From contig CAMDCE010000025.1 in the NCBI GenBank assembly GCA_945889625.1, forward strand, positions 1 to 64,000: a stretch of 64,000 bases of DNA. The letters run 5' to 3'. Below the pieces are notes generated by a model. It was given only the letters and a program-made list of their open reading frames with translations, was not told the origin of the DNA and searched no databases. The translations under genes and the position numbers were made by a program. The stretch is from Asaia bogorensis. GTDB taxonomy: Bacteria; Pseudomonadota; Alphaproteobacteria; Reyranellales; Reyranellaceae. This document shows positions 27,824 through 36,632 of this stretch, in pieces; position 1 is the first letter of the stretch; every line of letters begins with the position of its first letter.

Positions 27824-28761
27824 AGAAGAAGCCCGCACAACCACTGCCCCGCGAGGGCGAAGCATTCATCGAAATGCTGACGGCGGAGCGCGGCGCCTCG
27901 AAGAACACCGAGGCCGCCTATCGCGGCGATCTTCTGAACCTGGCGGCCTTCCTTGCCCGTCGCAAGCAGGGGCCTGTGACGGCAAATGCCGAGGCGCTGC
28001 GTGCCTACCTGAAATCGCTCGACTACCTCGGCATGACGCCGCGCACGGTGGCGCGTCGCCTGTCGGTGATTCGCCAGTTCTTCCGCTTCCTGCTCGCCGA
28101 GCGGCTGCGCGACGACGATCCGGCAAGCACGCTCGATTCACCCAAGCTCGGCCGACCGCTGCCCAAAGTTCTGTCTCGCGTGCAGATTGACCGGCTGATC
28201 GAAGCCGCGCACGCCAAGGGTGGCGAGGACGGCGGTCGCATGGAAACCCTGCTCGAGATTCTCTACGGCTCGGGCCTGCGCGTCTCGGAGCTGGTAGCCC
28301 TCCCACTGGCTGCGGCCGAGCGCGATCCCACCATGTTGATGGTGCGCGGGAAGGGCGATAAGGACCGGCAGGTGCCGCTGTCCGATCCGGCGCGCATCGC
28401 GATTGCGCAGTGGTTGCATATACGCGCAAGCGCGCTCGCCGACGGAGAGACTTCGCGCTATCTCTTTCCGTCACGTGGCCGCACCGGGCATTTGACACGT
28501 CAGCGATTTGCCCAGCTCCTAAAAGAGGCGGCGCTAACTGCCGGCCTCGATCCTGCGCGAGTCTCGCCGCACGTGCTGCGCCATGCCTTTGCCAGTCATT
28601 TGCTGGAAGCCGGCGCCGATTTGCGCAGCGTGCAGCTCATGCTGGGTCATGCCGACATTGCTACGACGCAGATCTATACCCATGTCATCCCGGAAAAGTT
28701 GCGCTCTCTGGTAGAAGACCACCATCCGCTGGCCCGCCGGCGGCGCAAGCCGGCTGGTTGA
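27820..28761 (+). CDS. xerD: tyrosine recombinase XerD
   Basis: 313 residues. The N-terminal SAM-like core-binding domain is followed by the catalytic set: Arg in SGLRVSEL, Lys in GKGDKDRQ, HVLRH, GHADI and the nucleophile Tyr in TQIYTHV. Located between aroKB and accA as in other alphaproteobacteria, it is the housekeeping chromosome-dimer resolvase rather than a phage integrase. Start is GTG, overlapping the previous stop. Confidence 0.9.
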   Translation: MKKKPAQPLPREGEAFIEMLTAERGASKNTEAAYRGDLLNLAAFLARRKQGPVTANAEALRAYLKSLDYLGMTPRTVARRLSVIRQFFRFLLAERLRDDDPASTLDSPKLGRPLPKVLSRVQIDRLIEAAHAKGGEDGGRMETLLEILYGSGLRVSELVALPLAAAERDPTMLMVRGKGDKDRQVPLSDPARIAIAQWLHIRASALADGETSRYLFPSRGRTGHLTRQRFAQLLKEAALTAGLDPARVSPHVLRHAFASHLLEAGADLRSVQLMLGHADIATTQIYTHVIPEKLRSLVEDHHPLARRRRKPAG

Positions 28762-28829
28762 CTGCGTGCCCGGAACTGGCGCCGGCACGATAGTTGACAG
28801 GACTCGGACGGCGGGCCATCTGGGTTTCA

Positions 28830-29783
28830 ATGACGACGTATCTCGACTTCGAGAAGCCGATCGCAGAGCTCGAAAGCAAGATCGCGGAGCTTCGCCATCT
28901 CCCCAACTCCGGTGATGTCGACATCGCCGAGGAAGTCATGCGCCTGCAGGACAGGGTGCAGAAGCAGCTGCGCGCGACCTACGCCAAGCTGACGCCGTGG
29001 CAGAGGGTGCAGGTGGCGCGCCACGTCGAGCGGCCGCATGCCCAGCGCTACATCGACCGGCTGATCACCGACTATACGCCGCTGGCCGGCGACCGCGCCT
29101 TCGGCGAGGACGCCGCCGTCGTGGGCGGGCTCGGGCGGCTCGGCGGCCGCAGCGTCGTCGTGCTTGGCCAGGAGAAGGGCGACGACACCGAAGCCCGCAT
29201 CAAGCACAATTTTGGCATGGCGCGGCCCGAGGGCTACCGCAAGGCGCAGCGCCTGATGCGGCTCGCCGACCGCTTCAAGATTCCCGTGGTCACGCTGGTC
29301 GATACCCCAGGCGCCTATCCCGGCCTCGATGCAGAGGCGCGCGGCCAGGCCGAGGCCATCGCGAGCTCGATCAACACTTGCCTGGAGATCGGCGTGCCGT
29401 TGGTCAGCGTGGTGATCGGCGAGGGCGGCTCGGGCGGTGCCCTGGCGCTCGCCTCGGCCGACCGCGTCTACATGCTGGAGAATTCGGTCTATGCGGTGAT
29501 CACGCCGGAGGGCTGCGCCTCGATCCTGTGGCGCGACAACGCCAAGGCCCAGGACGCCGCCGACGCGATGAAGGTGACGGCGGCCGACCTCAAGAAGCTC
29601 GAGATCATCGACGACGTGATCCCCGAGCCGATGGGCGGCGCCCACCGCTCGCCCGAGGAGACGATCGACACGGTTGGCCGCGTGATCTCCGAAGCGCTGA
29701 CCCAGCTCGGCAATCTCGATGCCGATGCGCTGCGCAGCCGCCGCCAGGACAAGTTCCTGGCCATGGGCAAGAAGGGACTCTAG
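28830..29783 (+). CDS. accA: acetyl-CoA carboxylase carboxyltransferase alpha subunit
   Basis: 317 residues. The crotonase-like core shows [28 protein letters not shown] and the C-terminal [12 protein letters not shown] motif. With AccD it moves the carboxyl group from biotin to acetyl-CoA to give malonyl-CoA for fatty-acid synthesis. The ATG at 28830 gives the family N-terminus [15 protein letters not shown]. Confidence 0.97.
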   Translation: MTTYLDFEKPIAELESKIAELRHLPNSGDVDIAEEVMRLQDRVQKQLRATYAKLTPWQRVQVARHVERPHAQRYIDRLITDYTPLAGDRAFGEDAAVVGGLGRLGGRSVVVLGQEKGDDTEARIKHNFGMARPEGYRKAQRLMRLADRFKIPVVTLVDTPGAYPGLDAEARGQAEAIASSINTCLEIGVPLVSVVIGEGGSGGALALASADRVYMLENSVYAVITPEGCASILWRDNAKAQDAADAMKVTAADLKKLEIIDDVIPEPMGGAHRSPEETIDTVGRVISEALTQLGNLDADALRSRRQDKFLAMGKKGL

Positions 29784-29814
29784 CGGCCGCTGGCGATCAG
29801 GTCGCCGCGGGCGA

Positions 29815-30300
29815 TCAGGTCGCGCGATAGACCGTCGTCTCGAAGCCTTCCTGTTCGGACGGCGCCACAAAGTAGCTGGTGATCTGGTCGAACTCGGCGT
29901 CGTTCGCCGCGAAGTCGTGGCTGCCGGCGGCATTGCGTTGATGCAGGCGCGCACGGCAGATTTCGTCCGGGATGTCGAGGAAGTGCAGCCGATGTTCGAC
30001 GCCGGCCTTCTCGAACAGGCTGCGCGCCCACTTTCGGGTCGCCGGCGTATTGAGCGGAAAATCGAGCACCACCGACAGGCCGGCCTTGAGCAGGGCCTCG
30101 ACAAGTTCGCCCATCGGTTCGCGCAGGCGGCGGGAGTTGCGGATGTAGTCGGCCACGGTCTTTTGCTCGTCCTTGTAGAGGCGCGACAGCCAATAGTCCT
30201 CGCTGATCAGCACCGTCGCCGGCGCATCGGCCAGGCGGCGGGCGAGCGTGGACTTGCCGGCGGCGATCTTGCCGCACATCATGTGCAGCGTCGGCGTCAC
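29815..30300 (-). CDS. P-loop kinase-like ATPase
   Basis: 161 residues of the AAA_33/zeta-like small kinase group: P-loop GKIAAGKST near residues 10 to 18, then SEDYWLSRLY (the acidic substrate-side loop) and a lid with DEICRARLHQRN. Such proteins phosphorylate small molecules; related stand-alone proteins include zeta toxins, but no antitoxin gene lies beside it. Convergent with accA. Confidence 0.8.
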   Translation of the reverse strand: MTPTLHMMCGKIAAGKSTLARRLADAPATVLISEDYWLSRLYKDEQKTVADYIRNSRRLREPMGELVEALLKAGLSVVLDFPLNTPATRKWARSLFEKAGVEHRLHFLDIPDEICRARLHQRNAAGSHDFAANDAEFDQITSYFVAPSEQEGFETTVYRAT

Positions 30301-30305
30301 GAGCG

Positions 30306-31586
30306 TTAGAGGCCAGCCACGGGAAAGCCGATCTGCCGGCCGTTCTGCGGACGCCGGGTCTCGATCATCCGGCGGGCCGCGTCGCGCTGGCCGGCGCGCA
30401 GCTTGGCCACGATCGCGGTGTATTCCAGCAGGTCGCGTTGCGCGCGGCTGCCGCCCAGGCGCTCGTGTGTTGCAAGCAGCGGTTCGATCTCGTCGGCGGC
30501 ACGGGCCCAGTCGCCTTGCGCAAAGGCGTCGAAGCCGCGGCCCAGCGGCGCCAGCATGTCCGCCGTGGCACCGCGCGGACTCTCGACGAATTTGGCGAGC
30601 GCTTGGCCGTCACCCGCCATCGCGTAGGCCAGCGTCGTGTGCATGTCGACGAAGCCGAGGCCCGGCCTTGAAAACCACTTCGTGGCGTAGTCCCCGATCT
30701 CCCGCCACAGCTCGGGCCGGCGCGGCTCGCCGGCCATCTCGGCACGGGCGAGGAAGGCTGCGCAGTCGGTCAGTACGTTGATCTGCGGTCCCCAGGCAGC
30801 GCCTGGACGCAGCGCATCGTCGTAGACGCGCCAGGCCTCCGGCCGTCGTCCGGTCTCCAGCGACCACAGCGCGACATGCCAGCTGATGTGGCAATGCAGA
30901 ATGCCCTCGCGGGCGTAGTCCTTGGTCCAGCCCGTCAGGTAGGCCAATCCCTCCTCGCGCTCGCCCCGCTCGTAGAACAGGTGGGCGCGGATGTGCGCTG
31001 CGTGGGCGCTGCGCGGGAAGCCGGTAAGGGCGCTCTCGATGTTGCGCTGGCCCTCGTCGAGCATCTGCAGCTCGATCTGGGCGAAAGCGAGCTGGGTGCG
31101 ATACCACCAGTCGTCGCCGTAATGCCGCTCGAGCGGTGCCAGCAGGGCGAGCTGGTCGACCTCGCGGCCGACCTTGCCCGAGAAGCCGATCAGGCCGAAC
31201 ACGCTGGTTGCCGGCGCGATGGCCATGGCATCGCGCGGCCAGCTCTTGATGTGCTCATGGATCGCCTCGAGCGCTGCGGCACCCTGGCCGGTCAGGATCT
31301 TTTCGAAGATGGCGATCTGGCTCTGCTCGCGCGGCGTCGTGCCGGGGCTGAGCTCGAGGGCACGCGCCAGCGGCGCCTTGGCTTCGTGACCGCGCCCCAG
31401 AAGCTGCTTGGCGCGGGCGAGCGCGATGTGGCCGAGCGCGAAGCCGTCGTCGGCCGCGACCGACTGGGCGAAGGCGGTATCCATGCCGGGTGCTCCCGAC
31501 AGCAGCCTGTCCATGCCCTCGGCATAGGCGTCGCGGGCGGCCGACGAGGCCGTGCTCAGGTCATTGCCGTAACGGTCCTTCAGCAT
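30306..31586 (-). CDS. TTC38-like tetratricopeptide protein
   Basis: 426 residues of the tetratricopeptide-repeat-38 type: a helical array with FALGHIALARAKQLLGRG, DDWWYRTQLAFAQIEL and the conserved HISWHVALWSLETGR. Function of the family is unknown in bacteria. The ATG at 31586 is two bases after the stop of the upstream 2OG-oxygenase gene, so they form one transcript. Confidence 0.75.
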   Translation of the reverse strand: MLKDRYGNDLSTASSAARDAYAEGMDRLLSGAPGMDTAFAQSVAADDGFALGHIALARAKQLLGRGHEAKAPLARALELSPGTTPREQSQIAIFEKILTGQGAAALEAIHEHIKSWPRDAMAIAPATSVFGLIGFSGKVGREVDQLALLAPLERHYGDDWWYRTQLAFAQIELQMLDEGQRNIESALTGFPRSAHAAHIRAHLFYERGEREEGLAYLTGWTKDYAREGILHCHISWHVALWSLETGRRPEAWRVYDDALRPGAAWGPQINVLTDCAAFLARAEMAGEPRRPELWREIGDYATKWFSRPGLGFVDMHTTLAYAMAGDGQALAKFVESPRGATADMLAPLGRGFDAFAQGDWARAADEIEPLLATHERLGGSRAQRDLLEYTAIVAKLRAGQRDAARRMIETRRPQNGRQIGFPVAGL

Positions 31587-31588
31587 GG

Positions 31589-32224
31589 TCACTTCTCCGT
31601 GCCCGCAGTCGGATCCCAGATCGGCGCGGCCATGGTGTCGGTGAAATTCTTGAACATCAGGTTGAACGAGATGCTGATGCGCTCGCTCTGCCCTTGGTTG
31701 GATGGCACGTTGTGCTTGAGCCAGGCGGGAAAGATCAGTAGGCGCCCTTCCTTGCTTTGCGCGTCGGCGCCGTTGGCCGTGATCCGCGTGTACTGCTTGG
31801 GCTTGGGCATGATCATCGACGGACGTGGATCCTGGAAGACGATGCGCGAGCCGGGCGACGGCACGGCAACGTAGTAGACGCCGCTCAGATAGTTGTTGGG
31901 ATGATGATGTGTCGGATGGTAAGCGCCGCGCGGATTGATGTTCGCCCAACAGCCGGTGATCGCCATCGGGTACTGATCGACCTGCAGGTGACGCGCGACT
32001 CCGCGTGCTGCCGTTTCGACCAGCTTAACGAACTCGGCAAAGGCGGGCTTGGTGTGCAGGTCCTGCGGCGTCTGCCAGTTGCTGCCCGGCGGAATGGTCG
32101 GCCGCGGCGCGATCAGCCGTTCGATCTCGGCTTTGAGGCTGATGTTGAGCGCTGCTGCTTGAACGGGCTCGAGGTCGACGATCCAGATCGGCGTCGGGAA
32201 GAGTTCCTGGACTTCCTGTTTCAT
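31589..32224 (-). CDS. putative 2OG-Fe(II) oxygenase (TIGR02466-like)
   Basis: 211 residues. The core shows the pattern of the TIGR02466 group: YHPTHHHPNNYLSGVYYV for the first iron ligands, and FPAWLKHNVPSN plus SERISISFNLM for the distal His and the 2OG-binding Arg. It should hydroxylate an unknown substrate with Fe(II) and 2-oxoglutarate. An immediate GGGGG ribosome site precedes the ATG. It is followed two bases later by the TPR gene. Confidence 0.82.
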   Translation of the reverse strand: MKQEVQELFPTPIWIVDLEPVQAAALNISLKAEIERLIAPRPTIPPGSNWQTPQDLHTKPAFAEFVKLVETAARGVARHLQVDQYPMAITGCWANINPRGAYHPTHHHPNNYLSGVYYVAVPSPGSRIVFQDPRPSMIMPKPKQYTRITANGADAQSKEGRLLIFPAWLKHNVPSNQGQSERISISFNLMFKNFTDTMAAPIWDPTAGTEK

Positions 32225-32258
32225 CCCCCAAGTATAGCGGAATTCGCCGTGGCCCCAT

Positions 32259-33992
32259 TCATCGTTTGAGGGCGCGCTGCAGCCGGTCGATCTGGGCCGG
32301 GATGGCCGCAGCGTCTGTGACAGGCAGCGAGCAGTAGTTCTGCGTGCAGGCGAAGGCCGCCGGCCCGTCGGGGAAGTCGGGATAGTCGACGTCCTGGTTG
32401 GCGAGCCGGCCCTCGCGCTTGTCCCACCATTCGGTGCGCTTGTAGGCCAGCGGATAGGCCAGCGCCCCGGCATAGAGCGCGACGCTGCGCGGGTCGTCCT
32501 TCGGCCCGACGACCGTGACGTGCACCGGCTCGTGCCTGAGTTCTTCCTCGGCCAGCAGAACGTCGGGCAGGAAGCCATAGGCATCCAGCACCGGCGGCGA
32601 GGCGAGATAGCCCATGCCGGCTTCTGCGACTTCGCGAAAGCGCGCCTGGCCCGTGTAGAAGGAGAGCAGCGTGAAGAAACGCGTCGTCGCCACATTGTCC
32701 TCGCGCTGCTTGATGGACTTCGGCAGGTGCTTGGCGTCGGGCGAGGCCGAGGCGAAGAAGCCACCGGTCCTGGGATCGATGAAAGTGCGGGCGATAAACT
32801 CGCCGGCCGCGGTAGCGGCGGCAAGCCATTTGCGCTCGCCGGTCGAGCGGTGCAGGGCCAGCAGCGCCGCAGCCATCTCGATATTGTCCGCGAGATAAGG
32901 ACCCGCCGCATCGCGCTCGGCGTGACGGAAGCCGCTGCCCGGCAGGCTGCGCTTGGCCAGCGCCCAGTCGGCGGCGGCGATGGCGATCGCCAGCGCTTCC
33001 TTGTTTGCTGTCGCATCGGCATAGGCAGCGAGTCCCTGGATGGCCTGTCCCGTCTCGCGGGCATACTGTCGCTTGTCGATGCCGGGCTGGCCTTCGGCCA
33101 TGCCCATCGAGGCATAGAAGCCGCCGCCCGGGCCGCGCAGGGTGTTCTTCAGGAATCCGAAGAGGCGGTCGGCGGCATCACGATAGGCCGGATCGCCGAA
33201 CATCACCCAGGCGCGCGCATAGGCGCTGAGCGCCGCCTGCTGGGCGAACATCGGGAACTCGTGCGAGGCCGCCGACCAGTCGGGCTTCAGCGACACCTGG
33301 CTGATGCCGCCGCTCTGCTTGTCGATGAGCGCGATCATCGCCGTCAGGCTGCGCCTGAGCCGCGCCTCGGCCTCCTTGTCGCCGGCTTTGGCCCGGTCGA
33401 GGAACCAGCCGAGCGTCGGGCCATCGACCAGCTTGCTCTTGCCCCAGCCGCCATTGGCGCGGTCGTAGGCCTTGTCGATGAAGGCCACGATCTCGGCGTG
33501 CTGCGGTACGCTCAGCCCATTGGCCAGCATGGGCGCACGTTCGGGCCCGCCCGGCGTGCCGTAGTTCACCGGCGAGGGGTCCTTGATCGTCTCCTTGAGG
33601 ATCGGAAGGAAGAACTGCGGCGAGTAGAAGCCGCGCAGCTTCACGATCTCCTCGCCATCGGGACCAAAGATGATGGTGGCGGGCCAGCCCCAGCGCTCGT
33701 AGCGCTGAGAAATATCAGGCCGGCTGTCCTGGTCGACATGGACCGGGATGAAATGGTCCTTCAGCACGCTGCGCACTTCCGGGTTGGCCCAGGTGTCGCG
33801 GTTCATGACCAGGCACCACGGGCACCACCAGCTCTGCAGCGACACGATCACGAATTTCTTCTCTGCCGTGGCGCGCGCAAAGGTGGCGTCGGACCATTCG
33901 CTCCAGAAGCCGTCCTTGTTGTCGAGCGGTGCCGCCTGGGCGCCGGCCAGGCCGAGCAGCAGGGCCGCGAGAAAGCCGAAAAACCGCATCAT
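32259..33992 (-). CDS. exported thioredoxin-like DUF255 protein
   Basis: 577 residues. A clear signal peptide (MMRFFGFLAALLLGLAGAQA) precedes a thioredoxin-like DUF255 domain with the motif CPWC (C57 and C60), then an (alpha/alpha)6-type region as in the YyaL/spermatogenesis-associated-20 family. Cytoplasmic YyaL proteins are usually longer and have no signal; here the protein should be periplasmic, where CPWC could serve in thiol redox work. An ATG at 33989 is equally possible. Confidence 0.75.
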   Translation of the reverse strand: MMRFFGFLAALLLGLAGAQAAPLDNKDGFWSEWSDATFARATAEKKFVIVSLQSWWCPWCLVMNRDTWANPEVRSVLKDHFIPVHVDQDSRPDISQRYERWGWPATIIFGPDGEEIVKLRGFYSPQFFLPILKETIKDPSPVNYGTPGGPERAPMLANGLSVPQHAEIVAFIDKAYDRANGGWGKSKLVDGPTLGWFLDRAKAGDKEAEARLRRSLTAMIALIDKQSGGISQVSLKPDWSAASHEFPMFAQQAALSAYARAWVMFGDPAYRDAADRLFGFLKNTLRGPGGGFYASMGMAEGQPGIDKRQYARETGQAIQGLAAYADATANKEALAIAIAAADWALAKRSLPGSGFRHAERDAAGPYLADNIEMAAALLALHRSTGERKWLAAATAAGEFIARTFIDPRTGGFFASASPDAKHLPKSIKQREDNVATTRFFTLLSFYTGQARFREVAEAGMGYLASPPVLDAYGFLPDVLLAEEELRHEPVHVTVVGPKDDPRSVALYAGALAYPLAYKRTEWWDKREGRLANQDVDYPDFPDGPAAFACTQNYCSLPVTDAAAIPAQIDRLQRALKR

Positions 33993-34073
33993 GAAAGTCC
34001 CCGCCACCGGTGCATCTCTGGCCATTTGCGGCCCGGACCGTTCGGTGGTCCAATCACGGTCCTACACAGGATC

Positions 34074-34109
34074 GGGAGGAACCCCAGGAGGAACCCCGGG
34101 AGGAACATA
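34074..34109 (+). repeat. 12-bp tandem repeat containing three Shine-Dalgarno copies
   Basis: Three consecutive 12-base units (GGGAGGAACCCC, AGGAGGAACCCC, GGGAGGAACATA) run up to the TauD-like gene start at 34109. Each unit contains a GGAGG or AGGAGG core; only the third is at normal ribosome spacing. Confidence 0.85.
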
Positions 34110-35008
34110 TGGCCGTCACCGTCCAGCCGATCACGCCGAGTTTCGCCGCCGAAATAGGCGACGTCGATCTCGGCCGGCCGCTCAGCGCCGACGATCTCGC
34201 CACGATCCGCGCGGCCTTCACCAAATATGCCGTGTTGGTCTTTGCCGACCAGACCTTCAGCGACGAAAGTCATCTCGACTTCGCCCGCCATTTCGGCCCG
34301 CTGGAGACCAGCGTCTTCGCGATCCGCAAGGATCACAAGATGCGACTGCCCGCGCAGCTCGCCGACGTTGGCAACCTCGACGCCGAGGACCGCATCCTCA
34401 AGACCGACGACCGCGTGCGGCTCTACCAGCTCGGCAATCGCCTGTGGCACACCGACTCCTCGTTCAAGCGCCTGCCGGCCTACTGCTCGATTCTGCATGG
34501 CCGGTCGATTCCGCCGATCGGCGGCCACACCGAGTTCGCCGACCTGCGCGCGGCCTACGACTCGCTGCCCGACGCGACCAGGCGGCAGATCGCGGGCCTG
34601 GTGGCCGAGCATTCGCTGATGACCTCGCGCTCCAGGCTGGGCTTCAGCGATTTCGACGAGGAGGAGCGCAAATCCTTCGAGCCGGTGCCGCAGGTGCTGG
34701 TCCGCCGGCTGCAGGATAGCGGCCGCATGAGCCTCTATATCGCAAGCCACGCCGGTTCGATCCGTGGCATGGCCAAGGACGAGGCGGAGAAGCTCCTGAA
34801 GGAGTTGATCGATCACGCCACCCAGCGCCAGTTCGTCTACACTCACCGCTGGCGCGTGAACGACCTCGTGATGTGGGACGACCGCTGCACCATGCATCGC
34901 GGCCTGGAGTTCGACGACCAGCGCTACAAGCGCGACATGCGCCGCGCCACTGTCTCCGACGTGGCACCGACCTGCGAGCAGATGGGGCTGGCGGTCGCGG
35001 CGGAGTAA
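34109..35008 (+). CDS. TauD/TfdA family 2OG-Fe(II) dioxygenase
   Basis: 299 residues. The iron ligands are H114 and D116 in LWHTDSSF and H263 in CTMHRG, and the 2OG-binding Arg lies about ten residues later in RYKRDMRRATV. The N-terminal PITPSFAAEIGDVDLGRPL is typical. It resembles 2,4-D/alpha-ketoglutarate dioxygenases (TfdA) and taurine dioxygenase; the substrate is probably an organosulfonate or aryloxy acid but cannot be chosen. Convergent with the GNAT gene. Confidence 0.9.
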   Translation: MAVTVQPITPSFAAEIGDVDLGRPLSADDLATIRAAFTKYAVLVFADQTFSDESHLDFARHFGPLETSVFAIRKDHKMRLPAQLADVGNLDAEDRILKTDDRVRLYQLGNRLWHTDSSFKRLPAYCSILHGRSIPPIGGHTEFADLRAAYDSLPDATRRQIAGLVAEHSLMTSRSRLGFSDFDEEERKSFEPVPQVLVRRLQDSGRMSLYIASHAGSIRGMAKDEAEKLLKELIDHATQRQFVYTHRWRVNDLVMWDDRCTMHRGLEFDDQRYKRDMRRATVSDVAPTCEQMGLAVAAE

Positions 35009-35009
35009 C

Positions 35010-35513
35010 CTAGATATCGCGCCGCATGATGGCGCGGCGCCATACCGGATGGCCGTGGCTGCTTCCGGTGAGCAGCACGACGCGCAACACGCGGCTGAAC
35101 GCACCGCGCGGCACTTCACGAAGGCCACGCCTTTCATAGAATGGCACGTTCCACGGCACGCCGCGATAGGTCGACAGATAGAGCGCGTCGAAACCCTGGG
35201 CGCGCGCCGTCGCGGCCGTGCGCTCGATCAGTGCCGCGCCGTAGCCGCGGCCCTGCCAGCGATCGAGCACCGACAGCTGATCGAGCCAGGCCGTGCCGCC
35301 CCTGACCTTCATCAAGGCGAAACCGACCGACCGGTTGAGCGGCGAGGCCGCGACCCACAGCATTCCATGGCGGCGGCCATACTCCAGCGAGGCTGCCGTC
35401 GCGGGCGGCATGTCGACGACCCGCGGCAGGCCGACGCGGACATAGCGCCGGTCGGCGGCGTTTTCGATCTGCGGCAGCAGCCGGATTTCATCGGGACGAG
35501 GGCGGCGAATCAT
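35010..35513 (-). CDS. GNAT family N-acetyltransferase
   Basis: 167 residues. The acetyl-CoA-binding motif A is visible as LDQLSVLDRWQGRGYGAALIERT (R/Q-x-x-G-x-G/A), followed by the NVPFYERRGLREV end strand. It should acetylate an amine, substrate unknown. The start at 35513 is the first ATG giving a complete domain. Confidence 0.88.
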   Translation of the reverse strand: MIRRPRPDEIRLLPQIENAADRRYVRVGLPRVVDMPPATAASLEYGRRHGMLWVAASPLNRSVGFALMKVRGGTAWLDQLSVLDRWQGRGYGAALIERTAATARAQGFDALYLSTYRGVPWNVPFYERRGLREVPRGAFSRVLRVVLLTGSSHGHPVWRRAIMRRDI

Positions 35514-35546
35514 GTCTAGGTTCCGGAAAGGCCGGAGGGACGTAGC

Positions 35547-36407
35547 ATGATCGTCGACATCGAACCGCTCAGGAAACAACTCGGCCGCAAGATCGAGGAC
35601 GAGGACATCGTCACCGAGGCGCCGATCAGGTCCATGATCGCCACCTTCGATCGGAAGGACAAAGTGCCGGGGCCGGGTGAGCCGATCGCGCCGGGCTGGC
35701 ATCTCCTCTACCTGCACTCCCACGCGCGGCCCGCGCAGCTCGGCCGCGATGGCGCCGCCTTCGAAGGCGGCGTGCTGCCCAAGATCCCGATGCCGCGCCG
35801 CATGTATGCCGGTTCGACCTTCACCTTCGATGGCGATATTCGGGTCGGCGACAAGCTTCGCCGCGAGATCGAGTTCACCGACATCCAGTCGCGCTCGGGC
35901 AGCACCGGCAATCTGATCGTCACCACCCAGACAAGGCGCATCTTCACGCCGCGTGGGCTGGCGCTCACTGAGGCGGCCAACACGGTGTTCCGCGAGGATC
36001 CCAAGCCGGGCGAAAAGAGCGGCGTGCCGGTGCGCGATCCCGCGCCCAGCGACGTGCCGTGGCGGCGCACCATCAAGCCCGATGCGGTGATGCTGTTCCG
36101 TTACTCGGCGATCACCTTCAACCCCCACCGCATCCACTACGACCGCACCTACTGCATCGAGACCGAGGGCTATCCCGGCCTGGTGGTGCACGGGCCCTTC
36201 GCCCAGCAATGCATCTTCGACCTGCTGCGCGATTCGCTGCCCGGCCGGAAGATCAAGACCCTCGCCGTGCGCGCCCGCGCGCCTTTGTTCGACACCGCAC
36301 CGTTCGACGTGATCGGCCGGCCGACGGCGGACGGCAAAGGCGCCGAACTCTGGACGGTGACGCCCAAGGGTACGATCGCGGCCCAGGCGACGGCGACGCT
36401 GGCCTGA
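35547..36407 (+). CDS. MaoC-like/FAS1-type dehydratase
   Basis: 286 residues with two hotdog-like halves: an N-terminal FAS1-type dehydratase domain and a C-terminal MaoC part with ITFNPHRIHYDRTYC, where Asn-His form the hydratase site. It resembles mesaconyl-C4-CoA or itaconyl-CoA hydratases and hydroxyacyl-CoA dehydratases, so it should hydrate an enoyl-CoA. A GGAGGG ribosome site precedes the ATG. Divergent from the GNAT gene. Confidence 0.85.
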   Translation: MIVDIEPLRKQLGRKIEDEDIVTEAPIRSMIATFDRKDKVPGPGEPIAPGWHLLYLHSHARPAQLGRDGAAFEGGVLPKIPMPRRMYAGSTFTFDGDIRVGDKLRREIEFTDIQSRSGSTGNLIVTTQTRRIFTPRGLALTEAANTVFREDPKPGEKSGVPVRDPAPSDVPWRRTIKPDAVMLFRYSAITFNPHRIHYDRTYCIETEGYPGLVVHGPFAQQCIFDLLRDSLPGRKIKTLAVRARAPLFDTAPFDVIGRPTADGKGAELWTVTPKGTIAAQATATLA

Positions 36408-36411
36408 CTAA

Positions 36412-36509
36412 AGCGCGATGACTTTCACTCGAATCGCGCCGTCAGCGCGGCTCGTGCACCGCTTCGCTGCGGGAGCCGGGCCGACGGCTGAAGCAAAAGT
36501 CATCGCGCT
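36412..36509. repeat. intergenic inverted repeat AGCGCGATGACTTT
   Basis: Perfect 14-base arms at 36412-36425 and 36496-36509 enclose 70 bases of further partial symmetry. Together with the adjacent 87-bp repeat it fills most of the gap between the MaoC and epoxide hydrolase genes. Confidence 0.75.
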
Positions 36510-36514
36510 GTAGT

Positions 36515-36601
36515 GTCCAAAGTGTCCAGACTCGTCTGGACACTTCGGATGCCGATGTCATAAGGCTTTTATGCGATTCGTCCAGAATCCAGCCACACCC
36601 C
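36515..36601 (-). repeat. 87-bp dispersed repeat, copy B
   Basis: Inverted relative to copy A at 4058-4143. The GTGTCC...GGACAC hairpin is at its left end and the TCCAGCCACACCCC-like end at the right. It carries no gene. Confidence 0.85.
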
Positions 36602-36632
36602 TCGCGCAATAAAGTTGCGCATTTCTGGGGCG

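Noticed and set aside
27820-28761. Reading xerD as an island integrase
   Set aside because: Its neighbours aroKB and accA are conserved housekeeping genes and base composition is typical; no att-like repeats were seen.
29784-29814. Short direct repeat GATCAGGTCGC between accA and the convergent kinase gene
   Set aside because: Two copies in about 32 bases are probably chance or local slippage; no further support for a functional element.
29815-30300. Zeta-type toxin of a toxin–antitoxin pair
   Set aside because: The P-loop and small size fit, but no antitoxin-like gene is adjacent and toxin-specific residues cannot be confirmed.
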